Shown: positions 36,669 through 45,434 of the stretch, in pieces | Layout of the letters: each line of letters begins with the position of its first letter | Numbering within the stretch: position 1 is the stretch's first letter | Source of the DNA: Gaiellaceae bacterium | GTDB lineage: Bacteria; Actinomycetota; Thermoleophilia; Gaiellales; Gaiellaceae | NCBI GenBank assembly: GCA_030446625.1 | Contig: JAUJMY010000001.1 | Span: forward strand, 231,496-295,495 | Direction: 5' to 3' | DNA: 64,000 nt | Position numbers and translations under genes: made by a program | The notes under the pieces: model-generated | The model's database searches: none | The model's input: the letters and a program-made list of their open reading frames with translations, nothing else | Told to the model about the DNA's origin: nothing

Positions 36669-38447
36669 TCAGCGCGGCTGAAGCTGTCCTTCCCACAGGT
36701 TGCGCATCTCCGCGCACGTCTCGAGCAGCTGCTCGAGCGGTCCGGTGGCGGCCACGCGGCCGTCGTCGAGGACGATCACCTGATCCGCCGCGCGGAGCAC
36801 CGCGCGCCGGTGCGACACCGCGAGGATCGTCTGCTCCGGCCGCTCCCGCACGCGGCCCCACAGCAGCGCCTCGGTGTCGACGTCGAGCGCGCTCGAGAGA
36901 TCGTCGAGGACGATCAGGTCGGAGTCGCGCACGAACATCCGTGCCGCTGCGACGCGCTGCACCTGGCCGCCGGAGAGGCGGACGCCGCGCGGCCCGACGA
37001 CGGTTGCGAGGCCGTCGGGCAGCGTCTCGACGTCTCGCTCGAGAACGGCCGCGCGCAGCGCGCCGTCGAGATCGACTTGGTCGCGCCGCAACCCGAGCAG
37101 GATGTTCTCCTCGACCGTGGCACTGAACAGCCGTGGCGACTGCGGGACGTACGCGGCGCGCGGCGGCACGAAGAAGGCCGGCGGGTCGGGGACCCGCTCG
37201 CCGCTCCACAGGATCTCGCCGCCGTCGCGCGGCAGGAGCCCGAGCAGGACGCGGAGGAGCGTCGTCTTGCCCGCGCCGACGCGTCCGGTGACGACCGTGA
37301 GCGAACCGCGCTCGACGGTCAGGTCGACGTCGTGGATGCCGCGGCCGGGTGCGTGTCGGTACGTCAGTCCACGCGCGTCGAGCCGTTGCAGCGGCGCGAC
37401 GCCGTTCCGCGACGGCTGCGGGACCTCGGGCAGCGGCCCGTCGAGGTAGAGCGGCCGGTGCCGGACGAGGGACTCTGGAGGCGCAGGGGCGACGATGCTC
37501 GCCAGCCGCTCGAACGCGACGCCCGCGTGCCGGAAGCGCGCGATCAGCGACCCGATCACCATCGGGATGCTGCGCATCCAGTCGAGGTAGTACGCGAACA
37601 GCGCGAACTCGCCGACCGTGAAGTCACCGGAGCGCATCGCGTGCGCGGCGACGATCAGCATCGCGGCGATGCCGAGCTGCGCGCTGTTCTCCCAGAGCGA
37701 CCCGAGGATCCGGTCGAAGACGCGGTCGCGCACGGTCTCGCGCCGCCGGTGCTCGCTCAGCTCGGCAAAACGCTCCGTCACGTGCCGCTCCGCGCTCGCC
37801 ACCTGGATCGCCTGCACGGCGCCGAACGCCTCGCCGAGGAACCCGGTGACGTTGCCCGTCGCGCCGCGGCTCGTGCGGCGGTAGTGCTGCAGCCGTGACG
37901 TGGCGAGCTGCGCGACGACGACGACGGCGAGCAGCGGCAGCGCGACGACGAGCGTCATCAGCGCGTGGATCTGAACCATGATCGTCAGGGCGACCGCGGC
38001 GAACGCGATCTGCCCGATCACGATCCCCGGCCACCACAGGTACCCCATGATCTCGCCGGCGTCGTCGCGAAAGCGGTTCACGAGCTCGCCCGTCGGCTCC
38101 GGCAGGTGCTGCGCGCCGGGGCGGTCGAGCACGCGATCGAGCAGGTTCGCGCGGATCACGGTGCCGACGCTGAACATGATCACGTTCTCGAAGTAGACGC
38201 GGACGTACGTGACCGTCGCGCCGGCCGCCTCGAGCGCGACGAGCAGCGCGATCAGCGACCAGACGCGGAGGCCGGCGCGGTCGCTGCCGGAGAGCGCGTC
38301 GAAGACGCCCCGCAGCACCACGCCCGTGAGGAGCGGCACCGCGAAGACTCCGATCCACACGAGCGTGTTGAGCGCGAAGACCCCGGAACGCACACGAAGG
38401 AGCGTCCAGAGGAGCCGGCCGGTGGGGAGGCGGCGCGCCGCCGTCAC
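36669..38447 (-). CDS. Heterodimeric ABC exporter subunit with degenerate Walker B
   Basis: 592 aa, start overlapping the partner's stop by 4 bp. Six-helix transmembrane domain (1-310) and NBD with Walker A GRVGAGKTT, intact signature LSGGQVQRVAAARM, but Walker B IVLDDLSSALD: the catalytic Glu is Asp. The H-loop is AVSHRRA. This subunit therefore supplies the Walker motifs of the non-catalytic site, paired with the partner's degenerate signature. Exports a lipid, peptide or drug; substrate unknown. Confidence 0.85.
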   Translation of the reverse strand: MTAARRLPTGRLLWTLLRVRSGVFALNTLVWIGVFAVPLLTGVVLRGVFDALSGSDRAGLRVWSLIALLVALEAAGATVTYVRVYFENVIMFSVGTVIRANLLDRVLDRPGAQHLPEPTGELVNRFRDDAGEIMGYLWWPGIVIGQIAFAAVALTIMVQIHALMTLVVALPLLAVVVVAQLATSRLQHYRRTSRGATGNVTGFLGEAFGAVQAIQVASAERHVTERFAELSEHRRRETVRDRVFDRILGSLWENSAQLGIAAMLIVAAHAMRSGDFTVGEFALFAYYLDWMRSIPMVIGSLIARFRHAGVAFERLASIVAPAPPESLVRHRPLYLDGPLPEVPQPSRNGVAPLQRLDARGLTYRHAPGRGIHDVDLTVERGSLTVVTGRVGAGKTTLLRVLLGLLPRDGGEILWSGERVPDPPAFFVPPRAAYVPQSPRLFSATVEENILLGLRRDQVDLDGALRAAVLERDVETLPDGLATVVGPRGVRLSGGQVQRVAAARMFVRDSDLIVLDDLSSALDVDTEALLWGRVRERPEQTILAVSHRRAVLRAADQVIVLDDGRVAATGPLEQLLETCAEMRNLWEGQLQPR

Positions 38448-40183
38448 GCGAGCGCGTCTTCCAATCCCGTCCGCAGCAGGCGCGAGAACTCGGATTCGGG
38501 ATCGGCCGCCAGCGCCGCGCGCGGCCCGTGCTCGCGGCAGCGGCCGTCCTCGACGATCAGGATCGAGTCGACGCGCGCGACGGTCCCGAGGCGGTGCGCG
38601 ATCACGATCCCGGTGCGGCCCGCCAGCAGCCGCGCGACGGCGCCGTCGATCAGCCGCTCCGTCGCGGGATCGATCCGCGACGTCGGCTCGTCGAGGATCA
38701 CGAGTCCGGGAGCCTTGAGGAACACGCGCGTGAGCGCGAGGAGCTGCGCCTCGCCGGCGGAGACGTCGCGGTTACCGGCGAGGTGCGTGTCAAGACCGTG
38801 CGGGAGCGACGCGTACCACGGCGCGAGGCCGAGGTCGCCGATCGCTGCCAGGATCCGCTCACGGGAGACGCTCCGGTCGAACAGCGTGAGGTTGTCCGCG
38901 ACGCTGCCGTGGAACAGCTGCACGTCCTGGGTCACGAGCCCGATCCGCTCGCGGAGCTCGCGGAGCCGCGCGCGCCGGATGTCGACGCCGCCGAGCAGGA
39001 TCGTGCCGTCGCGCGCCTCGCAGAGCCGGAACAGCAGGCGTGTGATCGTCGTCTTCCCGCTCCCCGTCCGTCCGAGGACGCCGAGCGTCTCTCCCGCGGG
39101 GACGTGGAAGCAGACGTCGCGCAGGACGGGGTCGCCGTCGTACGCGAAGGAGACGTCGCGGAACTCGAGCGAGAGCGCGCCGGGCCGAAAGTCGGCGCCG
39201 GGCCCGTCGCGGATCGCGGGCTCGACCGCGCGCAGGTCGCGCACGCGGAAGATTGCCGCCGTCGCCTGCTGGAAGTCGAGCATCTGCGCCGTCAGCTCCT
39301 CGAGCGGCCAGCCGAGCAGGGCGCCGTAGGTGCCGATCAGGTAGACGGTGCCGATCGTCGCCTCGCCGCGCGCGTACAGGTACGCGCCGATCCCGAGGCC
39401 GATCCCGAGGCCGCCGGTGCTGATCACCCTGCCCGCGACATACGAGTGGTGGCCGGTGAGCATCGCCGTCCGGTACCGCCGCATCAGCAGGCGCTGGTAC
39501 TCGTGCAGCTGCCGGAGCACGTACGCGCCCGCGCCGCTGGAGCGGATCTCCTCCGTCGCGCCGAGCCGCTCCTCGAGGAAGCCGCCGAACCGCCCGCGCG
39601 CGTCGAACGCCGCCTCCCAGTGTGGCCCCGTCAGACGGCGCAGTCGGTTCAGGATGAGCATGCCGACGAGGGCGAAGAGCGCCATCGCGGTGCCGGCGCG
39701 CCAGTCCTCGCGGGCGAGGAGCAGCAGCACGCCCACGAGCAGCAGCGCGCTGCCGACGATCCGGATCACGAACTGCGAAAAGAAGTTCGCGAGCGCCGTG
39801 ACGTCGCCGTCGACCCGTTCGATCAGCTCGCCGGGCGTGCGCGCGTTGTGGAACGGCGCCTCGAGGCGCAGGCAATGCTCGACGAGATCCCGGCGCAAGC
39901 CGTTGGTCGCGCGCCACGCGACGTTCTCGGTCACCCACGTTCCGGTGACCGACGTCACCTGCTGGAGCAGCGCGACGCCGAGGAAGAGCAGCGCCGCGCC
40001 GACGAGCACCGTCTCCGCGGTTCCGCGCGTCGCAGCGTCGATGAACCCGCGCACGATCAACGGGTTCACGAGCTGGAGCGCGATCCCGCCGAACAGCAGG
40101 ACGCTGAGCGCCGCGACGGAAAGCCGCTGGCCGGCGAGGTACGACCTCAGCAGCCGCCAGTACTCGACGAGCGGGAGCGCCAC
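38444..40183 (-). CDS. Heterodimeric ABC exporter subunit with degenerate signature
   Basis: 579 aa, ATG. Six-helix exporter domain (1-320) and NBD with Walker A GRTGSGKTT, Walker B LVILDEPTSRID (catalytic Glu intact) and H-loop IAHRLG, but the signature reads VSAGEAQLLALTRV instead of LSGGQ. Together with the downstream subunit this gives one consensus and one degenerate ATP site, as in TM287/288 and TmrAB. The Gly-to-Ala and Gln-to-Glu changes in the signature are clear in the sequence. Confidence 0.87.
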   Translation of the reverse strand: MALPLVEYWRLLRSYLAGQRLSVAALSVLLFGGIALQLVNPLIVRGFIDAATRGTAETVLVGAALLFLGVALLQQVTSVTGTWVTENVAWRATNGLRRDLVEHCLRLEAPFHNARTPGELIERVDGDVTALANFFSQFVIRIVGSALLLVGVLLLLAREDWRAGTAMALFALVGMLILNRLRRLTGPHWEAAFDARGRFGGFLEERLGATEEIRSSGAGAYVLRQLHEYQRLLMRRYRTAMLTGHHSYVAGRVISTGGLGIGLGIGAYLYARGEATIGTVYLIGTYGALLGWPLEELTAQMLDFQQATAAIFRVRDLRAVEPAIRDGPGADFRPGALSLEFRDVSFAYDGDPVLRDVCFHVPAGETLGVLGRTGSGKTTITRLLFRLCEARDGTILLGGVDIRRARLRELRERIGLVTQDVQLFHGSVADNLTLFDRSVSRERILAAIGDLGLAPWYASLPHGLDTHLAGNRDVSAGEAQLLALTRVFLKAPGLVILDEPTSRIDPATERLIDGAVARLLAGRTGIVIAHRLGTVARVDSILIVEDGRCREHGPRAALAADPESEFSRLLRTGLEDALA

Positions 40184-40254
40184 GACCCGCCGATCATCGC
40201 CGCTCTAGCGCGACGGGCCCAGGCACTGCGTCGGTTCGCCGCGTGTGCGGACGT

Positions 40255-41667
40255 TCACGCGAGCTCGCGGAGCGTTGGGTAGAGCTGCCCGTAACGCCGA
40301 TAGCCGTCGTCGTAGATCCGCTGCCATTCCGGATCCGGCTCGACCCGGTCGCGGACGCGGACACAGCGCGCGACGGCCTCGTGCGCGTCGCGGAACACGC
40401 CCGCCGCGACGCCGGCGAGCAGCGCGGCGCCGTACGCGGCGCCCTCCTCGGCAGCCGTCCGCTCGAGCGGAAGTCCGAGTGCCGACGCGACGATCTTCAG
40501 CCAGAGGTCGCTGCGCGCTGCACCGCCGGACACACGGCCGACCTCCGCTTCGACACCCAGCGAGCGCAGGAGCTCGAGCGAGTCGCGGAGGGCGTATGCG
40601 ACTCCCTCCAGCGCCGCGCGCACGAGCGCGCCGCGGTCGTGGCGAAGCGTGAGGCCCGTGAACGCGGCGCGCGCGTCCGCATCGGCGTGCGGCGTGCGCT
40701 CGCCTGCGAGGTACGGCTGGAAGAGGAGTCCTTCCGTCCCCGGCGGCCATTCCGCCGCCTCGCGCAGCAGCTCGTCGTACGCCCCGCCGCCGAGCGCCTT
40801 TCGCAGCCACTGGAGCGATCCCGCCGCCGACAGCATCACGCCCATCGCGTGCCACGTCCCGGGGACGGCGTGGCAGAAGGTGTGGACGCGAGCCTCGCGC
40901 TCGGGCCGGTACGCGTCGAGCGCGGCGAAGACGACGCCGGAGGTACCGAGCACGACCGAGAGCGGCCCGGGCGCCGCGATCCCGACGCCGAGCGCGCCCG
41001 CCGCCTGATCCCCGGCGCCGGCGATCTCCGTCGACTCGTGGACCTCGGGAAGCCACTCGCGCGGGATCTCCAGCGCGTCCAGCACGTCGTCGCTCCAGCG
41101 CCGGTTCGCGACGTCGAAGAGGAGCGTCCCGGACGCCTCCGCGACGTCGATCGCGTGGCAGCCTTCGAGCCGTAGCCGCACGTAGTCCTTTGGCAGCAGG
41201 ACGTGCCGGATGCGCGCGTACACGTCCGGCTCGTGGTTGCGCAGCCAGACGAGCTTCGGCGCGGTGAACCCCGTCAGCGCACGGTTCCCCGTCAGCTCGA
41301 TCAGCCGCTCGAGTCCGACCCGCTCCTCGATCTCGGCGCACTCGGCCGCGGTGCGCTGGTCGTTCCAGAGGATCGCCGGGCGCAGAACGCGCTCGTCCTC
41401 GTCGAGCACGACGAGCCCGTGCATCTGCCCCGAGAAACCGATTCGTGACACTTCCGTTGCGGGGTCTGACCCCGTGACGTCGGCCAGCGCGGCCTCGGCG
41501 GCGCGCCACCAGTCCTCAGGGTCTTGCTCGGACCAACCCGGCCGCGGCGTCGAGAGCGGGTATCCGTGCTCGGCGCGCGCGACGACCTCTCCGGTCGGCG
41601 AGAGCGCCAGCGCCTTGACGCCGCTCGTGCCGACGTCGAGGCCGACGAGCGTACGATCATCGGCCAT
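40255..41667 (-). CDS. xylB: FGGY-family xylulokinase
   Basis: 470 aa from ATG 41667 (ADDRTLVGLDVGTSGVKALA); an upstream ATG at 41682 adds five residues and would overlap the next gene more deeply. FGGY signatures: phosphate-1 GLDVGTSGVKALA, substrate-site GFSGQMHGLVVLD (xylulokinase-type), LGTSGVVFAA and RVSGGAARSDLWLKI. Phosphorylates xylulose or a similar ketose. It is divergent from the MBL-like gene with overlapping ATG codons in CCATGG. Confidence 0.88.
   Translation of the reverse strand: MADDRTLVGLDVGTSGVKALALSPTGEVVARAEHGYPLSTPRPGWSEQDPEDWWRAAEAALADVTGSDPATEVSRIGFSGQMHGLVVLDEDERVLRPAILWNDQRTAAECAEIEERVGLERLIELTGNRALTGFTAPKLVWLRNHEPDVYARIRHVLLPKDYVRLRLEGCHAIDVAEASGTLLFDVANRRWSDDVLDALEIPREWLPEVHESTEIAGAGDQAAGALGVGIAAPGPLSVVLGTSGVVFAALDAYRPEREARVHTFCHAVPGTWHAMGVMLSAAGSLQWLRKALGGGAYDELLREAAEWPPGTEGLLFQPYLAGERTPHADADARAAFTGLTLRHDRGALVRAALEGVAYALRDSLELLRSLGVEAEVGRVSGGAARSDLWLKIVASALGLPLERTAAEEGAAYGAALLAGVAAGVFRDAHEAVARCVRVRDRVEPDPEWQRIYDDGYRRYGQLYPTLRELA
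41652..41657 (+). promoter_or_regulatory. -10 box for MBL-like gene
   Basis: TACGAT (TANNNT) ends 8 nt before ATG 41666 and lies within the first codons of xylB on the other strand; leaderless spacing. Confidence 0.45.
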
Positions 41668-42313
41668 GGCGCTCGAGCACATCAGACCCGGCCTCTACCA
41701 GTGGACCGCCGAGCACCCGGATTGGACGCCCGAGGAGGGCGGGCCGGAAGGGTGGGACCCGGAGGTCGCGTCGTACCTCTACGAGTCCGGCGACGGCCTC
41801 GTGCTGTTCGACCCGCTGGTGCGAGAGGAGGAGACGTGGGCGGCGCTCGACGAGCGCGTCGCGCGGCACGGGCCGCCGCACGTGCTGATCACGCTCCTCT
41901 GGCACGTGCGCAGCGCGCCGGAGATCCTCGAGCGGTACCCGGGCGCGCGCGTGTGGGCGCACGGTCGTGCGCCGTGGATCGAGGGGACCCGCGAGCGCGT
42001 CCGCGTCACCGACGAGTTCTCTCTCGGCGACCCGCTGCCGGCCGGAATCGAGGTGCGCGAGCCGCGCGAGGTCGTCTACTGGATTCCGGAGCACCGCGCG
42101 CTCGTCGCGGGCGACGTCCTGCTCACCGATCGCGCCGGCGGGATCCGCTTGACGCCGTGGCTCGGCGAGCAGACGACGCTCGACCAGCTGCGCGAGAACG
42201 TCCGGCCGCTGCTCGAACTGCCGATCGAGCTCGTGCTGCTGACACACGGCGGCGCCGTCGAGAACGGCCGCGACGCGCTCGAACGCGCGCTTCAAGCGCC
42301 GAGCGCGGCGTAG
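41666..42313 (+). CDS. MBL-fold-like protein lacking the metal motif
   Basis: 215 aa from ATG 41666. Begins HIRPGLYQWTAEHPDWTPEE; the strand order and the pieces GLVLFDPLV, ALVAGDVLLTD and LVLLTHGG match the metallo-beta-lactamase fold. The HxHxDH motif is replaced by LLWHVRSAPEIL, so one or both metals are probably not bound. A late His (THGG) remains. Its end overlaps the convergent isomerase gene by 22 bp. Probably a non-hydrolytic or altered member. Confidence 0.65.
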   Translation: MALEHIRPGLYQWTAEHPDWTPEEGGPEGWDPEVASYLYESGDGLVLFDPLVREEETWAALDERVARHGPPHVLITLLWHVRSAPEILERYPGARVWAHGRAPWIEGTRERVRVTDEFSLGDPLPAGIEVREPREVVYWIPEHRALVAGDVLLTDRAGGIRLTPWLGEQTTLDQLRENVRPLLELPIELVLLTHGGAVENGRDALERALQAPSAA

Positions 42314-43290
42314 ACCAGCTCGTACGCGCGCACCGCGTCCTTCTGCGCCTGCGCCTCGCGTAGCGCCGCGTCGTCGATCCGCGCCGCGACTGCGTCGATG
42401 AAGCGCCAGTGCTGGACGCTTCTGCGGACGGCGGCGACGGCGTCCTCGGTGTACGGGTAGAGGTCGAGACCGAGCCGCTCGCCGTTCTCGCCGTAGCGCG
42501 CGCGCCGCAGCTCGACGGCGAGCTCGAGCGTCTCCATGAACGCGGTCGCGCCGACCATGTTGTCGTCGTCGAACGTGCCCCAGCCGGAGTTCGCGTGCTG
42601 GTGCCCGAGCACGCCCTCCGCCGCGAGCATCGCCGCGTACTCGGCGAGGTTCTCGCCGTTCATGATCAGGTGCTGCCAGTCCATGTTGACCTTGACGTTG
42701 TCGAGACCTTGGGCGCGGAGCTTGTGGATCACGTGCAGCGTCATCCCGACGTTCCGCATCAGGATCTTCATCGCGGGCTCGGAGTTCTTGTGCTCGAGGA
42801 GGATCGTCACGCCGCGGTCGCGGGCGTGCTGCGCGGCCTCGCCGATCCCCTCGACGAACCACGCCCACGACTCCCGGTAGGGCGTCTGGAAGGGATAGTT
42901 GTAGCCCTCGATCCCTGGCCAGATGATGAAGTGGGCGCCGAGCTCGCCGGCGAAGTCGATCGCCTCGCGAGTCCGCCGCAGTGCCTCGGCGCGCGTCGCG
43001 TCGTCGGGCGAGACGAGCCCGCCCTTCCCGAAGCGCGCGTCGAGGTGCAGGCCGGTCGCGATGCAGTAGACGTCGTGCCCGTCGAGTGCGTCGCAGACCT
43101 CGTCGAGGTTCTCGGCGGAGAGCTCCTGCGGGTAGTGGAACTCGTAGCCGTCGATCAGGTCGCCGAGCCCGTCGACGGCGCGACGCACGCGCTGCACCGT
43201 CGTCTCGTTCGCCCGCTCCGGTTGGTAGCCGGTGGGAACGAAGCGCGTCGCCATCACACCGAACGCCCAGATTCCGAGCGATGTCTTCAT
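42292..43290 (-). CDS. Sugar phosphate isomerase/epimerase-like TIM barrel
   Basis: 332 aa, ATG. Xylose-isomerase-like TIM barrel: GYEFHYPQELSAENLDEVCD, IIWPGIEGYNYPFQTPYRES, metal Glu in ILLEHKNSEP, Asp/His in VNMDWQHLIMNGENLAEYA, and HQHANSGWGTFDDDNMV. Retains the Glu/Asp/His set for a divalent metal. Reversible ketose/aldose isomerisation or epimerisation is likely; with xylB across the divergent junction it may feed a xylulose-type ketose. Divergent from the sulfatase with 11 bp between starts. Confidence 0.82.
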   Translation of the reverse strand: MKTSLGIWAFGVMATRFVPTGYQPERANETTVQRVRRAVDGLGDLIDGYEFHYPQELSAENLDEVCDALDGHDVYCIATGLHLDARFGKGGLVSPDDATRAEALRRTREAIDFAGELGAHFIIWPGIEGYNYPFQTPYRESWAWFVEGIGEAAQHARDRGVTILLEHKNSEPAMKILMRNVGMTLHVIHKLRAQGLDNVKVNMDWQHLIMNGENLAEYAAMLAAEGVLGHQHANSGWGTFDDDNMVGATAFMETLELAVELRRARYGENGERLGLDLYPYTEDAVAAVRRSVQHWRFIDAVAARIDDAALREAQAQKDAVRAYELVYAALGA

Positions 43291-43301
43291 GATCCGATCC
43301 T

Positions 43302-44705
43302 ATGACGCCGAACGTCCTGCTCGTCGTCACCGACCAGCTGGTCCCGTTCCTGACCGGCGCGTACGGGCACCCCGTCGTGCGGACGCCGAACCTGGACGCG
43401 CTCGCCGCACGCGGAATCCGCTTCGACGCCGCGTACACGCCGTATCCGCTCTGCGCGCCGGCGCGCGCGGCGTTCCTGACGGGGAAGTACGCGTCGAGCT
43501 TCGGCTGCTACGACAACGCGGCTCCGCTGCCCTCCGACGAGCCGACGCTCGCCCACTACCTGACGCTCGCCGGCTACGAAACCGTCCTCACCGGGAAGAT
43601 GCACTTCATCGGGCCGGACCAGCTGCACGGGTTCCGGCGCCGGCTGACGACGGACGTCTTCCCGGCCGGGATGGACTGGGTGCCGATCGAGGATCCCGAG
43701 GGCAACTTCGTCGGCGGCGGCCACGCGCACGGGTACGTGCCGCCGAAGGTCGGGCCGACGACGTGGACGAAGTTCCTCTCCTACGACGAGGAGGTGCAGT
43801 TCCGTGCGCTGGAGTACCTCCGCGAGCGGGCGCGCGAGCGCGAGGAGCCCTTCTTCCTCGTCGTCTCGTACCACCACCCGCACGACCCGTTCCTCGTCAC
43901 GCAGGAGCTCTGGGACCTGTACGACGGCGCCGAGATCGAGGTGCCGCGGTACCCGGAGACGATCGAATACTCGGCGATGGACCGCTGGGCGAACGAGGCG
44001 CACGCGACGGCCGAGGTCGAGTTCTCGGAGGAGAACCTGCGCGCGCTGCGGCGCGCGTACTACGGGCTCGTCACGTACGTCGACCGCAAGCTCGGCGAGC
44101 TGCTCGCGCTCGTCCCGGACGACACGCTCGTCATCTTCACGAGCGACCACGGCGACATGCTCGGCGAGCGGCGGATGGTGCAGAAGCGCTGCTTCTACGA
44201 GTGGTCCGCCCGCGCGCCGCTCGTGCTCGCGTTCCCCGACGGACGCGGCGCGGGCACGGTCGCGGCGGAGCCCGTGTCGCTGCTCGACCTGCTGCCGACG
44301 CTGCTCGACGTCGCCGGCGTGGACGAGCGGCTGCCGATGGACGGCGTGAGCCTCTTCGACGGCCGCGAAGCGGTGCTCGCCGAGTACCACGTCGAGAAGG
44401 TGCGGGCGCCCTGTTTCATGGCGCGGCGCGGGCGGTGGAAGTACGTCTACGTGCACGGCCACGACGAGCAGCTGTTCGATCTCGACGCGGACCCCGGGGA
44501 GTGGCGGAACGTGGTCGCGGACGAGCGGGACGTCGCGCAGGAGCTGCGCGCGCTGATCCTCGAGCGGTTCGACCCGGACGCGATAGCCGCGGACGGCGAC
44601 GCGAGCGTCAGGCGGCGCGATCTGATCCGTCGCGCGAACGACCGCAACGGCACGCGCTGGGATTACCAGCCGGCGTTCGACGCGACGAAGCAATACGTCC
44701 GTTGA
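43302..44705 (+). CDS. betC: Choline-sulfatase-like sulfatase
   Basis: 467 aa, ATG. Type I sulfatase: Cys51 in CAPARAAFLTGKYAS is the residue matured to formylglycine, with Pro53 and Arg55 of the CxPxR signature. N-terminal metal Asp in VTDQLVPFLTG and later metal residues in FTSDHGDMLGE. The C-terminal RWDYQPAFDATKQYVR is typical of choline sulfatase (BetC), which releases sulfate from choline-O-sulfate. In a sugar cluster it might act on a sulfated glycan instead. No signal peptide; a formylglycine-generating enzyme is not in the window. Confidence 0.82.
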   Translation: MTPNVLLVVTDQLVPFLTGAYGHPVVRTPNLDALAARGIRFDAAYTPYPLCAPARAAFLTGKYASSFGCYDNAAPLPSDEPTLAHYLTLAGYETVLTGKMHFIGPDQLHGFRRRLTTDVFPAGMDWVPIEDPEGNFVGGGHAHGYVPPKVGPTTWTKFLSYDEEVQFRALEYLRERAREREEPFFLVVSYHHPHDPFLVTQELWDLYDGAEIEVPRYPETIEYSAMDRWANEAHATAEVEFSEENLRALRRAYYGLVTYVDRKLGELLALVPDDTLVIFTSDHGDMLGERRMVQKRCFYEWSARAPLVLAFPDGRGAGTVAAEPVSLLDLLPTLLDVAGVDERLPMDGVSLFDGREAVLAEYHVEKVRAPCFMARRGRWKYVYVHGHDEQLFDLDADPGEWRNVVADERDVAQELRALILERFDPDAIAADGDASVRRRDLIRRANDRNGTRWDYQPAFDATKQYVR

Positions 44706-44748
44706 GGTGTGGCAGAGGTAGTGGTAAATTCCTGCCATGCGCACTACC
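44702..44748 (+). promoter_or_regulatory. vapB promoter and operator-like inverted repeat
   Basis: TTGAGG (44702-44707), 17-nt spacer and TAAATT (44725-44730), with the ATG 6 nt downstream (leaderless). A 7-bp inverted repeat GGTAGTG (44717-44723) / CACTACC (44742-44748) spans the -10 and start codon, as expected of an autoregulated toxin-antitoxin operator. GTGGTAAATTCC (44721-44732) recurs as GTGGTAATTCC at 44767-44777. Confidence 0.55.
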
Positions 44749-44982
44749 ATCGATCGTGCCGGACGTGTGGTAATTCCGAAGGCTGTCAGGGATGCGGCCG
44801 GTGTCGCGGCAGGGGCCGAGGTGGACGTCGAGTTCCGCGACGGGCGAATCGAGATCGAGCCGGCGACCGTGCCGATGCGGGTGGTCAAGCACGGCCGCCG
44901 CGCGAGAATCGACGCGCCCGCCGGGATGCCCGTCTTGACGCGCGACGACGTCCGCGACGTCCTCGAGCGCACTCGCAGGTGA
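44737..44982 (+). CDS. vapB: AbrB/MazE-type antitoxin
   Basis: 81 aa, ATG. The first 45 residues are a swapped-hairpin AbrB fold (TTIDRAGRVVIPKAVRDAAG, GAEVDVEFRDGRIEIEP). The C-terminal part (GMPVLTRDDVRDVLERTRR) should wrap the toxin. Overlaps the PIN gene by four bases (GTGA). Expected to bind the operator at its own start and neutralise VapC. Confidence 0.85.
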   Translation: MRTTIDRAGRVVIPKAVRDAAGVAAGAEVDVEFRDGRIEIEPATVPMRVVKHGRRARIDAPAGMPVLTRDDVRDVLERTRR

Positions 44983-45386
44983 TCGTCGTGGACACGAGCG
45001 TGGCCGTGGCGGCCGCGCTTCCGTGGCACGAGAGCCACGAGGTCGCTGCCTCGTCGCTGCCGCGGACACGTACGCCGCTGCTCGGCCACGTCGCGGTCGA
45101 GACGTACTCGGTTCTCACGCGGCTTCCGCCGCCGCAACGCGTTCCCGCCGACGTCGCGCTCGACTACCTGACGCAGACGTTCGTCCTGCCACCGTCCGTG
45201 CTTCCTGCGGCGGCGTACGCGCGGCTGCTCGAGGTCGCGGCCGTCGAGGGGATCTCGGGCGGCGCTGTCTACGACGCCGTCGTCGCCGCAACGGCGGTCG
45301 AGGCGAACGCGACGCTGTTGACGCTGGACCGACGGGCCGTCGAGACGTACCAGTTGCTCCGCGCCGACTACCGCCTCGTCGACTGA
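44979..45386 (+). CDS. vapC: VapC-type PIN-domain ribonuclease toxin
   Basis: 135 aa, GTG overlapping the antitoxin stop. PIN acidic residues are present: VVDTSVAVAAAL (first Asp), HVAVETYSVLTRLP (Glu), and GAVYDAVVAATAVEANATLL (Asp), with the last near LTLDRRAVETY. VapC toxins cleave tRNA or rRNA. The pair sits between the sulfatase and the glucan genes and probably arrived on its own. Confidence 0.88.
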   Translation: MIVVDTSVAVAAALPWHESHEVAASSLPRTRTPLLGHVAVETYSVLTRLPPPQRVPADVALDYLTQTFVLPPSVLPAAAYARLLEVAAVEGISGGAVYDAVVAATAVEANATLLTLDRRAVETYQLLRADYRLVD

Positions 45387-45434
45387 CCGGAGCTGCTCGA
45401 CCCGTGCGAGCATGCCGAGGAAGTGGCAACGGCG

